The translations under genes were made by a program, and so were the position numbers. Of a stretch of 64,000 nucleotides of DNA, positions 49,712-60,622 are shown one piece after another; positions within the stretch are counted from its first letter, which is position 1; each line of letters opens with the position of its first letter. The DNA comes from Flavobacteriales bacterium (lineage in GTDB: Bacteria; Bacteroidota; Bacteroidia; Flavobacteriales_D; Crocinitomicaceae): contig CANHOA010000005.1 in the NCBI GenBank assembly GCA_947462255.1, positions 1-64,000 of the forward strand, given 5' to 3'. The notes beneath the pieces were generated by a model, which saw only the letters and a list, made by a program, of their open reading frames with translations, made no database searches and was not told the origin of the DNA.

Positions 49712-51490
49712 TTAATTTGAAACTTTTAATATCCCTTGAGCTGGGATTGCAGATTTAACTCCGTTTCTTGTGTAGAAAAGCTCAATAGGAACCTTTTTAC
49801 CAACACGTATTTTAGAAACCAAAGAGCCCGGCACAACTTTTCCGTTAAAAGGGATATCATCGATAGTTCCACCAGTAACATTAAATGTTAAACCTGTAAA
49901 AGGGCTATCGGCACCAAGGCTAACATTTGCAATAAAACCTGTAGACTTAGAAATAGTTGTTCCTGAAACTACAGCATTAGGAAAAGGCTTAACTTTATAT
50001 TTAAATCTACCGAAATTTTTTGACTTTCCATCCTTATCTTTACCTGTCAATGTAATGAAGACGTTTTTCACACCCTGTGTTACAACAACGTAATATCCAT
50101 CATACTTTGCGCCATCCATAGTCCACGAGGTTTTAGTTGCTTTACCACCTTCAACATTAATCGAAGAGTTTACAGATCCTGCAACAACAGGAACAATCTT
50201 ATTATTCCATCCAGAAGAATATAAAACACTCATCTCAGGTAAAGAAAGCGATCCTTGAGGGGCCACAATAACGTATTTGTGTTCCCATGTTTTTGTGTAT
50301 GGAATATACGATTTGCTAAGAATAGTAACTGTACCAGAAATTGTTTGTTCACCATTTCCAGTTGCAATTTTCTTAACAACCACAACACCTTTTCCTGTCT
50401 CTTGATTACCGCCACCATTAATAATAACGGTTGGATTTTTATCTGAGTCATAAGCTGCCATGGTCACACTTATTTTTAATTCACCACCATTCGTTACAAC
50501 GGCATCACCAGCAACAAAAGCCTCAATTTGGTTAAACGAAAATTCACCTGTGCTCACTTTACGTTTTAAAAGATCGATTAATTTTTCTCTAGCCTGAAGA
50601 ATGTCATTCTGAAGAGAAGATAATGAGGCTAAAGCACCAACTAAAGGTGCGTGGTCAAAGGTTCTTCCTAACCAGTGAATTATTTTTTTATCTTCACCAT
50701 ATTCATCCATCTCATTTTTAGACATTAATTCATATACCAATTGAAGTGTACTTGTATCCTCAGGATTTACATTATTACCACTAGAAATGATCATTTTACG
50801 CAATTGACTCTGTAAATCTTTACTATCAGCAAATTTGTTAATATCACCGACTTTAAGCTTCCATGATTTAATTTTGCCATCTTGACCAACACCTTCAGAA
50901 TATGTTCCAGCTATTTGAACCATATTTTTTCTTAATGCCTTGAAATCATTCCATAATTTAAGCCCCTCCTTAGATGTGATTTTTGAAATTTCAGATCCTA
51001 CTAAGGCATGCATTGGAACATCAAAGTTATCTTTATTTTGTACTTTGAATAGATTAAAACGAATTGGCTTAACAGGCTCCTTAGCATTAAATTTTGACCA
51101 AATTATAAAGTTTTTATCCTTAAGTTTTGGTGAGTTCTTGTCAAATTCTTCACCCGCCTCTGCTAAAAGTTCATATTTAATGTTATCGATAGACTGAATC
51201 ATTTTCCCTGTTTCCTTATCTAATTTCTCAATAATGGATAGATATGTTTTAATTTTTGCTTTTTTAGCCATATCCTTAGGATCCTTTAGCGTCAAATATT
51301 CTTCAGAAAGGGCTTGTAAATTTTCCTGTCCTTTAATATACAAATTTTCATTTGAACGCTGCGTATTATCTTCAATAGCTGCAAAAGCCTCTAATACTTG
51401 CTTTGAAACGTTTAATGCAAGTAGAGCAGTTAGAACTAAATACATCATTCCAATCATCTTTTGTCTTGGGGTTTCTTTACCACCAGCCAT
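49712..51490 (-). CDS. gldM: Gliding motility / T9SS protein GldM
   Basis: MAGGKETPRQKMIGMMYLVLTALLALNVSKQVLEAF. Confidence 0.96.
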   Translation of the reverse strand: MAGGKETPRQKMIGMMYLVLTALLALNVSKQVLEAFAAIEDNTQRSNENLYIKGQENLQALSEEYLTLKDPKDMAKKAKIKTYLSIIEKLDKETGKMIQSIDNIKYELLAEAGEEFDKNSPKLKDKNFIIWSKFNAKEPVKPIRFNLFKVQNKDNFDVPMHALVGSEISKITSKEGLKLWNDFKALRKNMVQIAGTYSEGVGQDGKIKSWKLKVGDINKFADSKDLQSQLRKMIISSGNNVNPEDTSTLQLVYELMSKNEMDEYGEDKKIIHWLGRTFDHAPLVGALASLSSLQNDILQAREKLIDLLKRKVSTGEFSFNQIEAFVAGDAVVTNGGELKISVTMAAYDSDKNPTVIINGGGNQETGKGVVVVKKIATGNGEQTISGTVTILSKSYIPYTKTWEHKYVIVAPQGSLSLPEMSVLYSSGWNNKIVPVVAGSVNSSINVEGGKATKTSWTMDGAKYDGYYVVVTQGVKNVFITLTGKDKDGKSKNFGRFKYKVKPFPNAVVSGTTISKSTGFIANVSLGADSPFTGLTFNVTGGTIDDIPFNGKVVPGSLVSKIRVGKKVPIELFYTRNGVKSAIPAQGILKVSN

Positions 51491-51536
51491 AATCTATGTT
51501 TTAAAGGTTAATTATTAAGTTATGTTGTTGGTTAAA

Positions 51537-52385
51537 TTAGCTTTTCATTGCTTTAAGCATATTGCCATATACATTGTTCAAATCAGTTAAGTTTTGAGCT
51601 AAAACGGCCATATTTTCACGGTATAATCGAGTATCTTCAGCAGATGCAGACAAATTACCCATCATTTCAACAACTTGTTTCTGGAAACCTTGAGTTGCCT
51701 CTAAGTGCGCAGATGAACCCTGTAATTGAAGCTCATAAACATTATTCAATGCCCCAAGGTTTTTGGATACTTTTTGCATTTGCTCACCAAAAGATTCGCC
51801 CTCAGCAGTCGATGATGTCAAACCAGAAATAGAAACTGATGCTCTTTCGTAAGCTTCAGAAAGTGCTGAAACTTTATTAGAGGCAGCTTCTAAACTAGCT
51901 ACATAAGAATCAGTGGCTGTTGCTGCAGAAGAAACACTTTTTAATTGCTCAGCATTATTACTTAAATCACGCATAGATGAACCCAAGCGATCTAAAAGTG
52001 ATTGGTCAATCTTAGCCTTAGCAAGAAGCTCATCGAATTTTTCTGTAATACCAGTGGAGGAAGATCCTCCTGCTCCACCAGCCAAATCTAAAGGCTTAGG
52101 AAAAGCAGCTAACTCTTCAGCCGACTGTGGTCTCTCATCTTCTGGTAAAAGGTACGGATAATAAACCGCCCAATTAGGTTCAGCATGTAACGGTTCCATG
52201 GCACTTAAACCAAAAATAACTGCCTCAGTAGATAGACCGATAATTAACATCGTATCACAAAATGGCCAGTGCATAATTTTAAACAATGCCCCCAAAATAA
52301 CGATGGATGCACCGTAACCATAAACATACTTCATTAAATTTTTGTACCCTTTTGATGCGAAAAAACCGCCTGACTTACCACTCAT
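51537..52385 (-). CDS. gldL: Gliding motility / T9SS protein GldL
   Basis: GYKNLMKYVYGYGASIVILGALFKIMHWPF. Confidence 0.95.
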   Translation of the reverse strand: MSGKSGGFFASKGYKNLMKYVYGYGASIVILGALFKIMHWPFCDTMLIIGLSTEAVIFGLSAMEPLHAEPNWAVYYPYLLPEDERPQSAEELAAFPKPLDLAGGAGGSSSTGITEKFDELLAKAKIDQSLLDRLGSSMRDLSNNAEQLKSVSSAATATDSYVASLEAASNKVSALSEAYERASVSISGLTSSTAEGESFGEQMQKVSKNLGALNNVYELQLQGSSAHLEATQGFQKQVVEMMGNLSASAEDTRLYRENMAVLAQNLTDLNNVYGNMLKAMKS

Positions 52386-52442
52386 AACTTTAAATTTTTA
52401 GATTTTAGAATATAAACTTTGATTAATTAATTTGTTACAGAT

Positions 52443-54458
52443 TTATTTTAATTGAATATCGCTTTGGATTTCTTCTCCATTTTCAGCCTCAAGGTCTTTA
52501 CCACCTCGACCTAAATGGGTCATGACATTACGAAATCCAATATAACATTTCGCAGTATCCTGGTATTCAAATGTTCTGGAAGAATTCATTAGGTAAAAAC
52601 CTATGTCTTTCCACGAGCCCCCACGGATTACCTTACGCTTTTTAATTGGATGATCACCATCTTTAGCATCGTATTGGTTGTCAGAATTCATGTCATGTGT
52701 GAATTCACTCGCCGATTTTTCATAGGCTGATGAACACCATTCCGCAACATTTCCAGCCATACAGTAAAGACCAAAAGCATTTGGATTATAGGAATATACT
52801 TTAACCGTATGGAATCCACCATCTTCAAAATAACGTCCTCTCATAGGCTTGAAATTTGCCAAGAAACAACCGTTGTAGTTTCTTATGTAAGGTCCACCCC
52901 ATGGATATGGAGATTGATCTAAATCACCACGAGCACCTCGTTCCCATTCAGTTTCAGTTGGTAAACGAAAATCATTGACGAACAAATCACCATTAGATAA
53001 TAACCAACTATGATATAATTGAGTTCTCCAAACAGAAAACGCTTTGGCTTGTGTCCATGTTACACCAACCACTGGATAGTTGTCATAAGCGGTATGCCAA
53101 AAGTAATTTTGCGTCATTGGCTCAGAAAAACTATAGGTAAAGTCTCTAACCCAACACATTGTATCAGGATACACATGAATTCGTTCCTTAATTATAAACC
53201 TACTTCTATCCGTATGGCCACGAATAGCATTATGTTGCCCTTTGGTATTGGTATATCCTAAATCCAAATCTTGGCCTGGATTAATTAAAATACCTCCCTC
53301 AATTTGAGGTAATCCATTTTCATCTTTTGGAACTGAACTGTATGTAGCAGGGTCAAATAAATTTGGATCATTATAAATAGTAGAATCGTACATAACTTGA
53401 GTACCATCAACATTTAAAGTGGAACGGTGTAAGCCATTATTTTTAAAATCTTTCGATAGAGGGTCTCTTCTATGATTAACATCTAATTTTTCATCTAAGT
53501 AATTGTAAGAATTTCGCGCATCTACATCAGCCGTTTGAATTTTTCCGCGTTTTGCAGCTTCTTTGAAATCAATCCAAAAATAATCATAAAATAATAAACG
53601 AGTATCTATTTGATTATTATTAAAAAACTTCTCTTGTTCACCTAAGTACATATCAGATAGCAATAAGGCAGTTTCAGGATCTGTATAGTCAATAGGAACC
53701 TCCCAGTTTAATGTGAAAAACTTTCTGTTTTCAATTCTTCCGCCGTTTACTTCTAGCAATTTCTTGTCAAAATCTTTAGGGGCGTCTGCTTTCATGTCTG
53801 ACGATTTCCCTGCCTTCGAATATGCATAAAAGATATTCGATACTTCCATAGGATTTAATGTCAAATCAATATCCTTTCGGGTTATTTTCTTAGGAGCTTT
53901 CTCTAGGCCTGCTTTTTGCCAATCAAAATTGGTTTTAATCCCATCATAACCTGTTAAATAAAGATATGCTTTATCTAATTCCTCTGCACCATCACCAGTT
54001 AGAAAAGGCTCGAAAGGTGTATTAGCACCTTGAACATCAGATCCTTGAGAAATTAATGAGCGATAAGGTTCTTTAAAGAAATCATCAGGAACATTAACCC
54101 ACTGTTCAGCATCATCAGCGGATTGCCTTCTGTATAATTTTTCCCTTGCAATCGAATCACGCACCCAATCAACAAATTGACGGTATTCGTTATTCGATAT
54201 CTCAGATGCATCCATATAAAATGCTTGTACAGAAACCGTTCGTTTTCTTGTTGAGTGCAAGCCCATGATATCTTCTTCATCATCCCCAGATGCGTAAGAA
54301 CCGGCAGGAACATAAATCATTCCGTATGGAACTTTCCCCGGACCTAAAATGTCTGGGTAAAAAGTGTCACGTCCTTGTACACCTACTAAATTGCCATCAA
54401 TGTCATCACATGCTGACAACATTACAACAACAACTACTAAAGCAAAAATTCTTTTCAT
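52443..54458 (-). CDS. gldK: Gliding motility / T9SS lipoprotein GldK (FGE-sulfatase domain), long form
   Basis: Lipobox LSAC, YVPAGSY...SNNEYRQFVDWVRDS, VVGVTWTQAKAFSVWR, RLPTETEWERGARG. Confidence 0.93.
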   Translation of the reverse strand: MKRIFALVVVVVMLSACDDIDGNLVGVQGRDTFYPDILGPGKVPYGMIYVPAGSYASGDDEEDIMGLHSTRKRTVSVQAFYMDASEISNNEYRQFVDWVRDSIAREKLYRRQSADDAEQWVNVPDDFFKEPYRSLISQGSDVQGANTPFEPFLTGDGAEELDKAYLYLTGYDGIKTNFDWQKAGLEKAPKKITRKDIDLTLNPMEVSNIFYAYSKAGKSSDMKADAPKDFDKKLLEVNGGRIENRKFFTLNWEVPIDYTDPETALLLSDMYLGEQEKFFNNNQIDTRLLFYDYFWIDFKEAAKRGKIQTADVDARNSYNYLDEKLDVNHRRDPLSKDFKNNGLHRSTLNVDGTQVMYDSTIYNDPNLFDPATYSSVPKDENGLPQIEGGILINPGQDLDLGYTNTKGQHNAIRGHTDRSRFIIKERIHVYPDTMCWVRDFTYSFSEPMTQNYFWHTAYDNYPVVGVTWTQAKAFSVWRTQLYHSWLLSNGDLFVNDFRLPTETEWERGARGDLDQSPYPWGGPYIRNYNGCFLANFKPMRGRYFEDGGFHTVKVYSYNPNAFGLYCMAGNVAEWCSSAYEKSASEFTHDMNSDNQYDAKDGDHPIKKRKVIRGGSWKDIGFYLMNSSRTFEYQDTAKCYIGFRNVMTHLGRGGKDLEAENGEEIQSDIQLK

Positions 54459-54570
54459 CTTATTCTTAATTTTAGTTCAATCATTCTACAAACTAACTTT
54501 GCTACAGGTTATCAAGGTTTGCTATAACGTATGAACAATAAAAATGGTTACACCAACTTTCTAATTTAAA

Positions 54571-55515
54571 TTATAACCACCTCGGGTGACGTGCTTTTGT
54601 CTTTGGAGGCGGTGGTAAATAATAACAATATTTCACCATAATCTCATGAGATCCACGGGAAACGCTTGATAGTTTATTTAATGTGATATCGTAAGAATAA
54701 CCTACAGTAAAATTATTAAAAGGATTATAACCCAACATTATGGCTACAGCATCAGATGTTCTATATGTTAATCCTCCGTAGGCTAGTTCCTTATTATTTT
54801 TAACAAAGAAATAGCGTGCATTAATATCCGCGGAGAATTTAACCAAATCAGTTCGAACCAAAAGGTTCGCATCAATATTTCCCCCTGCAACATTTATCAT
54901 TTTATAACCACCCATGGCGTAATAGTGCCTTGCTGATTGATATGATGTGGGAGTAATTAGGGAACCTACGCTTGATAATTCTGATTCGCTTAAATGTGTG
55001 GATGATAATCCTGCATACATATTCTTTCCTTTAAAATACGCCCCGAAATTTAAATCCAAATTAGCCGCTTGAAAACCAGCTGCAGGAAGCGTTGGGTCGA
55101 TAAGTGTTTGAGGCGGTATCCATGCTGGATTCATTCCATAGGTCATAATACCTAAACCTACGCCCAAGCCTAAGCGACCAATGTTGCCAATTTGAATTGG
55201 ATAAGAATAATTTAATAATACATTGTTTTGACGAGAGAAACCAATTGCATCATGATAAAAAGAGACACCAAGGCCACCCGGGAAAAAGCGATTCATATTT
55301 GCTTCTACATTGAGAACTGCTGAATTTGGAGCACCATTAACCTTGTCCCATTGATTTCTGTAGATAGTCGTAGCACAGATACCATCATCTAGACCAGTTT
55401 CTCCTGGGTTAATACTCATCTTATCGAAGAAAAAATGGGTTAGCAATTTATCTTGCTGACCAATTACACTACCTGAAATAAGCAATGCAATTAAGGCTAG
55501 TAGTCTTATTTTCAA
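54571..55515 (-). CDS. PorP/SprF family type IX secretion system membrane protein
   Basis: Beta-barrel; FFDKMSINPGETGLDDG..., adjacent to gldKLMN. Confidence 0.92.
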   Translation of the reverse strand: MKIRLLALIALLISGSVIGQQDKLLTHFFFDKMSINPGETGLDDGICATTIYRNQWDKVNGAPNSAVLNVEANMNRFFPGGLGVSFYHDAIGFSRQNNVLLNYSYPIQIGNIGRLGLGVGLGIMTYGMNPAWIPPQTLIDPTLPAAGFQAANLDLNFGAYFKGKNMYAGLSSTHLSESELSSVGSLITPTSYQSARHYYAMGGYKMINVAGGNIDANLLVRTDLVKFSADINARYFFVKNNKELAYGGLTYRTSDAVAIMLGYNPFNNFTVGYSYDITLNKLSSVSRGSHEIMVKYCYYLPPPPKTKARHPRWL

Positions 55516-55709
55516 TATTTTAAGTTTTATTTAGTAATAAATTTATACTTTAACTACGCAGTTTAAACATAAAATTAGGATGCTAAAATAATTAAAAAAA
55601 CCCAAAAAGAAAAAAAAGTTGATTAAAAATTAAAAACATGGCCAAAAAACAATGTAGAATAATGACCAATTAATGATTTTTAAAATGATTGTAGTAAGTG
55701 AATTTAAAC

Positions 55710-56870
55710 TCAGCCTAATTTTTGATACGTTCTCCACCACAAATCAGGCATTTCATTTTTCATGGCATTATCGTAATCGGTCTTATTACATGGAACTAAA
55801 TGATGCCGTTCGAATTTAGAAAATTCACTTGGCGGATAAGGCACTTCCATCCACCAACGGTCGGATTTATTGCTGCGATAAAAAACTATTTCGTGCTCAC
55901 CAATTTCTAAGAAAACCGTAAATTTTGTGTATTCGATTTTGCTACCAACTGGAAAGTCGCCTTTTCTATCAAAAAAACCGTCCATAAAATACCAACACAT
56001 TTGGGCAATTAATTTCGCTTCAATCAATTTATCGGAAAAGCAATTAAAAATACCAAAGCTAGTTGCCTTATCACTAATGCCGGCATATTTAGCAATTTGG
56101 CAAGCTTGCTCAGCATAAAATCCATTTGGATTTCCCTGCTCATTATTTATTTCGGAAGCTCGAATAGCTTGAAAATCAAAACTAATGATGTCGGAATTCC
56201 TAAGAATCGGTTCGGCTGTTTTAAAATCGGCATTAAATTCTCCTAGGCGACAAACGTCAAAAAACAATTTTTCAAACAAATCCAATTCTTTAGGCTGAGC
56301 AAAGGGAATTTGAAGGCCAATATTAGCATGATTAAACAAATAGCAGGGTCTTCTAATCAACAAACTCCCGATATAATTTTCATGCGTTACGGGATCCTCT
56401 GGCGTTCCTAAATCTAACTTTGAGTCGATTGTACAGGTATTGATTAATTGCTCTAATTCCTCATAACCAATAAACATAGCGGTCGTTAAGTCCTGCCCTC
56501 CTCCAACAACTATTGGAACAATATTATTTTTCACTAATTCAGCGATTACTTGTCCTAGTGCGTAGTAGGTATCTGACAATTCCTTTCCTGGCATGAGATT
56601 ACCCAGGTCATAAATAGTCGTTTTCCAATCTAATCCTTTATATAAGGAGTAAAGTTCATCCCTAAAATTACTTGGACCCACAAGCTGTTTTTCTACGCTT
56701 TCCTGTTCAAGCACAACACCTCGAAATTCTGGAACATAAATAATGGCACAGGTATTCGGCATTAGAACTGGAAATTCGTTTGTATAGGATTCAATTACGC
56801 TCCCTAATTGCTCATCATCAAAGTTAAGAGTTTGACTGACGGGCTGAAAATAAATAGATATGTCTTTCAT
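55710..56870 (-). CDS. Formimidoylglutamase/arginase family protein
   Basis: VPIVVGGGQDLTTAMFIGYEEL, SFDFQAIRASE. Confidence 0.85.
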   Translation of the reverse strand: MKDISIYFQPVSQTLNFDDEQLGSVIESYTNEFPVLMPNTCAIIYVPEFRGVVLEQESVEKQLVGPSNFRDELYSLYKGLDWKTTIYDLGNLMPGKELSDTYYALGQVIAELVKNNIVPIVVGGGQDLTTAMFIGYEELEQLINTCTIDSKLDLGTPEDPVTHENYIGSLLIRRPCYLFNHANIGLQIPFAQPKELDLFEKLFFDVCRLGEFNADFKTAEPILRNSDIISFDFQAIRASEINNEQGNPNGFYAEQACQIAKYAGISDKATSFGIFNCFSDKLIEAKLIAQMCWYFMDGFFDRKGDFPVGSKIEYTKFTVFLEIGEHEIVFYRSNKSDRWWMEVPYPPSEFSKFERHHLVPCNKTDYDNAMKNEMPDLWWRTYQKLG

Positions 56871-56990
56871 TTAAAGAATAGATTAGTCCAAAACTAAAAC
56901 AAAGACCTTTAAGAGAATTGTGATTGGCTAAAAGAAATGAAAGGTAAAAAGTGAATAACTCATCAAAAAGTAATCACCCTCGCTTGCGCA

Positions 56991-57386
56991 TTACGTCTTA
57001 TCAATGATATTTTTAATGTCAGGTCTAAAGTAGAGGCTTGATTTGAGTACTTTTCCATCTTCGCGATAGATGGGTTTTCCATTCTCATCGAGTTTACTCA
57101 TATTTGAACGCTGTATCTCATTAAAAACCTCCTCTATTTTATACTGAAGTCCGTGTCGCAAAATGGTTCCACACAAAATATACAATTGGTCACCCAAGGC
57201 ATCGGCTATCTCAACAATATCATTATTTTTAGCTGCTTCCAAGTATTCTTCATTTTCTTCTTTCATTAAATTGAATCGCAATTCAATATCTTTTGCCGTT
57301 AAATCTGAGGTGGGAACATTATTATTTTCAATTCCAAAAGCATCATGAAAAGTAGCAACAGCGGAGATTATTTCTTGAATTCTCAT
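56991..57386 (-). CDS. MazG-like / phosphoribosyl-ATP pyrophosphohydrolase-like protein
   Basis: LMKEENEEYLEAAKNNDIVEIADALGDQLYILCGT (ExxE...ExxD). Confidence 0.85.
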   Translation of the reverse strand: MRIQEIISAVATFHDAFGIENNNVPTSDLTAKDIELRFNLMKEENEEYLEAAKNNDIVEIADALGDQLYILCGTILRHGLQYKIEEVFNEIQRSNMSKLDENGKPIYREDGKVLKSSLYFRPDIKNIIDKT

Positions 57387-57395
57387 AAGATTATT

Positions 57396-59480
57396 TTAAT
57401 AATTTAAAAGTTTTTCTAAAGCGGACTGAACCTTACCTGCATTAGGAAGTAGAGCCTCTTCCAAGCCAGAATTAAGAGGTATTGCAGGAGTATCAATGGA
57501 GCCAAGCACTTGAATCGGAGCATCAAGAGCATTAAAATTATCGCGCTGAAGCCTTCCTGCCAATCCAAGCGCAAAATTACACTCTATGGATTCTTCCGTT
57601 AGGATTAAAATCTTTCCGTGTTTTTGGCAAAGCACATTCATTGCCTCATGATCTAACGGATTTAGGCTTCTTAAGTCCAAAATTTCCACTCTATTGGGAA
57701 AGCTTTTTGATGCCTCTAATGCCCAATACACTCCTCTACCATAGGTAATAACGCCACAACTTTCACCTTTAGATGCATGTTCGGCAACTACCTCTTGCAC
57801 CAACCTAGCCTTTCCAATGGGAATGCAATACTCTTCATCAGGTTCGGGCGACATTGCACCTTCCGTCCCTGCTATTTTAGACCAATAAAGGCCTTTATGT
57901 TCTAAAATAACAACCGGGTTTGGATCATAGAAAGCGGCCTTCATTAATCCTTTTAAGTCAGCACCAGTAGACGGATAAATTACTTTAATACCTCGAATAT
58001 TTGTTAAAACAGATTCGATACTAGACGAATGGTAAGGGCCACCGGAACCATAAGCACCAATTGGGATACGGATCACACAACTAACCGGCCATTTTCCATT
58101 TGATAAATAATAGGATCGAGATACCTCAGTAAACAATTGATTTAAGCCTGGCCAGATATAATCGGCAAATTGCACTTCTACAATAGGTTTCAATCCTACC
58201 GCCGACATTCCAACCGTAGAACCGATGATGAATGCTTCTTGAATTGGAGTATTAAAGACCCTATCATCGCCAAATGTTTGCGCTAATGTGGCCGCCTCTC
58301 TAAAGACACCACCAAGTCTTCTGCCCACATCTTGCCCATACAACAATGCCTCTGGATGCTTTTGCATCAATTCCCTAACGCCAAAAAGGGCAGAATCGAC
58401 CATAACAGTTTTCTTTTTGCCAGGAGGTTCTCTTAGACCTCTTTCTTCCAAAATAGTAGTTGGAGCAAAAATAAAATCAGTTACTGAATCAAAATCAGGC
58501 TCAGGAGCAGCAAGCGCTAATTCATATTCTTTATCCACTAATTTTTTACAGTTAGCTTCGATATTAATAAGGTCAGCAAGTGAAAATTTATAGTTGCTTA
58601 GCAGTGCTTTTAATTTTGGATAGGGATCATTTTTTTCTGCTTCTACTAAATCATCTCTATACCATTCCTTTCTTACACCCGAGGTGTGATGGCCGAGCAG
58701 TGGCACTTTTGCATGAATAATGAAGGGCCTACGTTCCGTTCGAACCAAATGAAAAACCTCTTGAATTGTTTGGTAGCATAAAAGAAAATCAGTTCCATCG
58801 ATGGTTCGGACATCAATTCCAGAAAACCCTTTAGCAAAGGTGCTAATATCTTGAGCTCTTGTTTCTTCGGCTTTTGCAGAAATATCCCAGCCATTATCTT
58901 GCACTAAGAAAACAATAGGGAACTGTTTTAATGCGGCCATTTGAAAAGCTTCTGAAACTTCACCTTCAGTACACGAAGCATCTCCGAGAGAGCACACAAC
59001 AACAGGAGCAGTCTGCGCGTCTACGACAGATAATCCGGTTTTTTCTTTATATTGAATTCCCATGGCAACACCAGTGGTTGGAATTGCTTGCATACCTGTA
59101 GCGGAAGACTGATGAATAATTTTTGGAAATTCGTCACGATTTAAGGATGGGTGCGCATAATAGGTCCTTCCACCCGAAAAAGGGTCGTCTTTTTTAGCGA
59201 AGATCTGCAGCATCAACTCATATGGCCTAATCCCCATAGCGAGAAGGATACTATCATCACGATAATAAGGTGAGACCCAGTCGAATGATTTTAGTTGAAG
59301 ACCAAGGGCAATTTGAATAGCTTCATGACCCCTTGAGGTTGCGTGTACATATTTCGCTGTTAGCTCTTTATTTTGCTCATATTTTTCCGCTAGCGTTTTC
59401 GCTGTGCACATGAGTTTGAATGCCAATTCGATGGTATCTTTGTCCATTACTTCTATTGAGGAAATATCTTTTTTATCCAA
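57396..59480 (-). CDS. Fused alpha/beta E1 component of branched-chain-type 2-oxoacid dehydrogenase
   Basis: N-terminal TPP domain (CSLGDASCTEGEVSEAFQMAALKQFP) and C-terminal transketolase domain. Confidence 0.92.
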   Translation of the reverse strand: MDKKDISSIEVMDKDTIELAFKLMCTAKTLAEKYEQNKELTAKYVHATSRGHEAIQIALGLQLKSFDWVSPYYRDDSILLAMGIRPYELMLQIFAKKDDPFSGGRTYYAHPSLNRDEFPKIIHQSSATGMQAIPTTGVAMGIQYKEKTGLSVVDAQTAPVVVCSLGDASCTEGEVSEAFQMAALKQFPIVFLVQDNGWDISAKAEETRAQDISTFAKGFSGIDVRTIDGTDFLLCYQTIQEVFHLVRTERRPFIIHAKVPLLGHHTSGVRKEWYRDDLVEAEKNDPYPKLKALLSNYKFSLADLINIEANCKKLVDKEYELALAAPEPDFDSVTDFIFAPTTILEERGLREPPGKKKTVMVDSALFGVRELMQKHPEALLYGQDVGRRLGGVFREAATLAQTFGDDRVFNTPIQEAFIIGSTVGMSAVGLKPIVEVQFADYIWPGLNQLFTEVSRSYYLSNGKWPVSCVIRIPIGAYGSGGPYHSSSIESVLTNIRGIKVIYPSTGADLKGLMKAAFYDPNPVVILEHKGLYWSKIAGTEGAMSPEPDEEYCIPIGKARLVQEVVAEHASKGESCGVITYGRGVYWALEASKSFPNRVEILDLRSLNPLDHEAMNVLCQKHGKILILTEESIECNFALGLAGRLQRDNFNALDAPIQVLGSIDTPAIPLNSGLEEALLPNAGKVQSALEKLLNY

Positions 59481-59565
59481 AATTATATATTAAAACAGGG
59501 GGTAAATATACAAAGAACAAGCTAATTATTCCTTTTTTTTAAGCAGTTCAAGTAAGCAATTCAAA

Positions 59566-60594
59566 TTAAACTAGTACTGAAGGTTCCAATAATTCAAGGC
59601 TTAAATTATCGGCATTGATTTCCGCTAAGGCTCCAATGGGAATTGTCCACTTTTTAGTCGTATGGCCAAAAGGCGCATTAAAAATTACAGGGATATTCAA
59701 AGGCAAAACATGGTGTTTTATGACTTCTAAAAGGGGGAATGATTGGCTTATATTTTCAGTTTCGCAGTTACTAAATACTCCAAAAACAAGCCCTGCTAGT
59801 TTATCAAAAATACCCGACTGTTTAATTTGCATAAGCATGCGATCAATTTTGTATGGTTCTTCATTTAATTCTTCTAAGAATAAAATTTTTCGATCGAAAT
59901 CAGGAAGGTAATTTGTTCCAATTAGACTAACAAAAACGCTTAAATTACCACCTATCAATTCTCCTTGAGCTATACCCGGTGACAAGGCTAATACATTATC
60001 TTCTCTTCTACATGGGAAAATATTTTTATACCCTGACATGGTTGAATTATTGAAACAAGATACCGAAAATGGATCCCAACTTGATAGGCCGACTGGGCCA
60101 TGGAAAGTGATTAAATTAACTTTTGTTTGAATACAGATTAGCAGACTAGTGATATCGCTAAATCCCATAATAAATTTAGGATTCTCAGCAATGGATTTAT
60201 AATCTAATAAGTCGAGAATTCTTGCACAGCCCCAACCACCTCTGGTGCAAAAAATACCTTTAATTGATTTATCGGCAAATGCCTCATTTATATCTGCCGC
60301 ACGTTCTTCATCTGTACCAGCTAAATAACCATAAATTTCCGAAACGGATTTGCCTAAAATGACAACAAATCCTAAATTGACAAGGGTATTTTTAAATTCT
60401 TTTATTTTAGTGTTATCATAAACCGCCCCTGCCGGAGAAATAATAACAACTTTGTCTCCTTTTTTCAGTGCGCGGGGAACTAGTTTATCTTGCTGTATTG
60501 GGTTCGGAGGAATGCTAAAACTCGCTAATGGATGTGCAATAGATGCAGAGGCAATAAGGGCACCATACTTGAGAAATTTTCTTCGGTTTTGCAT
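59566..60594 (-). CDS. LD-carboxypeptidase (S66)
   Basis: IISPAGAVYDN, FCTRGGWGCARILDLLDY, FSDITSLL; likely start MQNRRKFLKYGA. Confidence 0.9.
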   Translation of the reverse strand: MQNRRKFLKYGALIASASIAHPLASFSIPPNPIQQDKLVPRALKKGDKVVIISPAGAVYDNTKIKEFKNTLVNLGFVVILGKSVSEIYGYLAGTDEERAADINEAFADKSIKGIFCTRGGWGCARILDLLDYKSIAENPKFIMGFSDITSLLICIQTKVNLITFHGPVGLSSWDPFSVSCFNNSTMSGYKNIFPCRREDNVLALSPGIAQGELIGGNLSVFVSLIGTNYLPDFDRKILFLEELNEEPYKIDRMLMQIKQSGIFDKLAGLVFGVFSNCETENISQSFPLLEVIKHHVLPLNIPVIFNAPFGHTTKKWTIPIGALAEINADNLSLELLEPSVLV

Positions 60595-60622
60595 TTGCAA
60601 AAAAATAGATGGGGTGTAAAAT

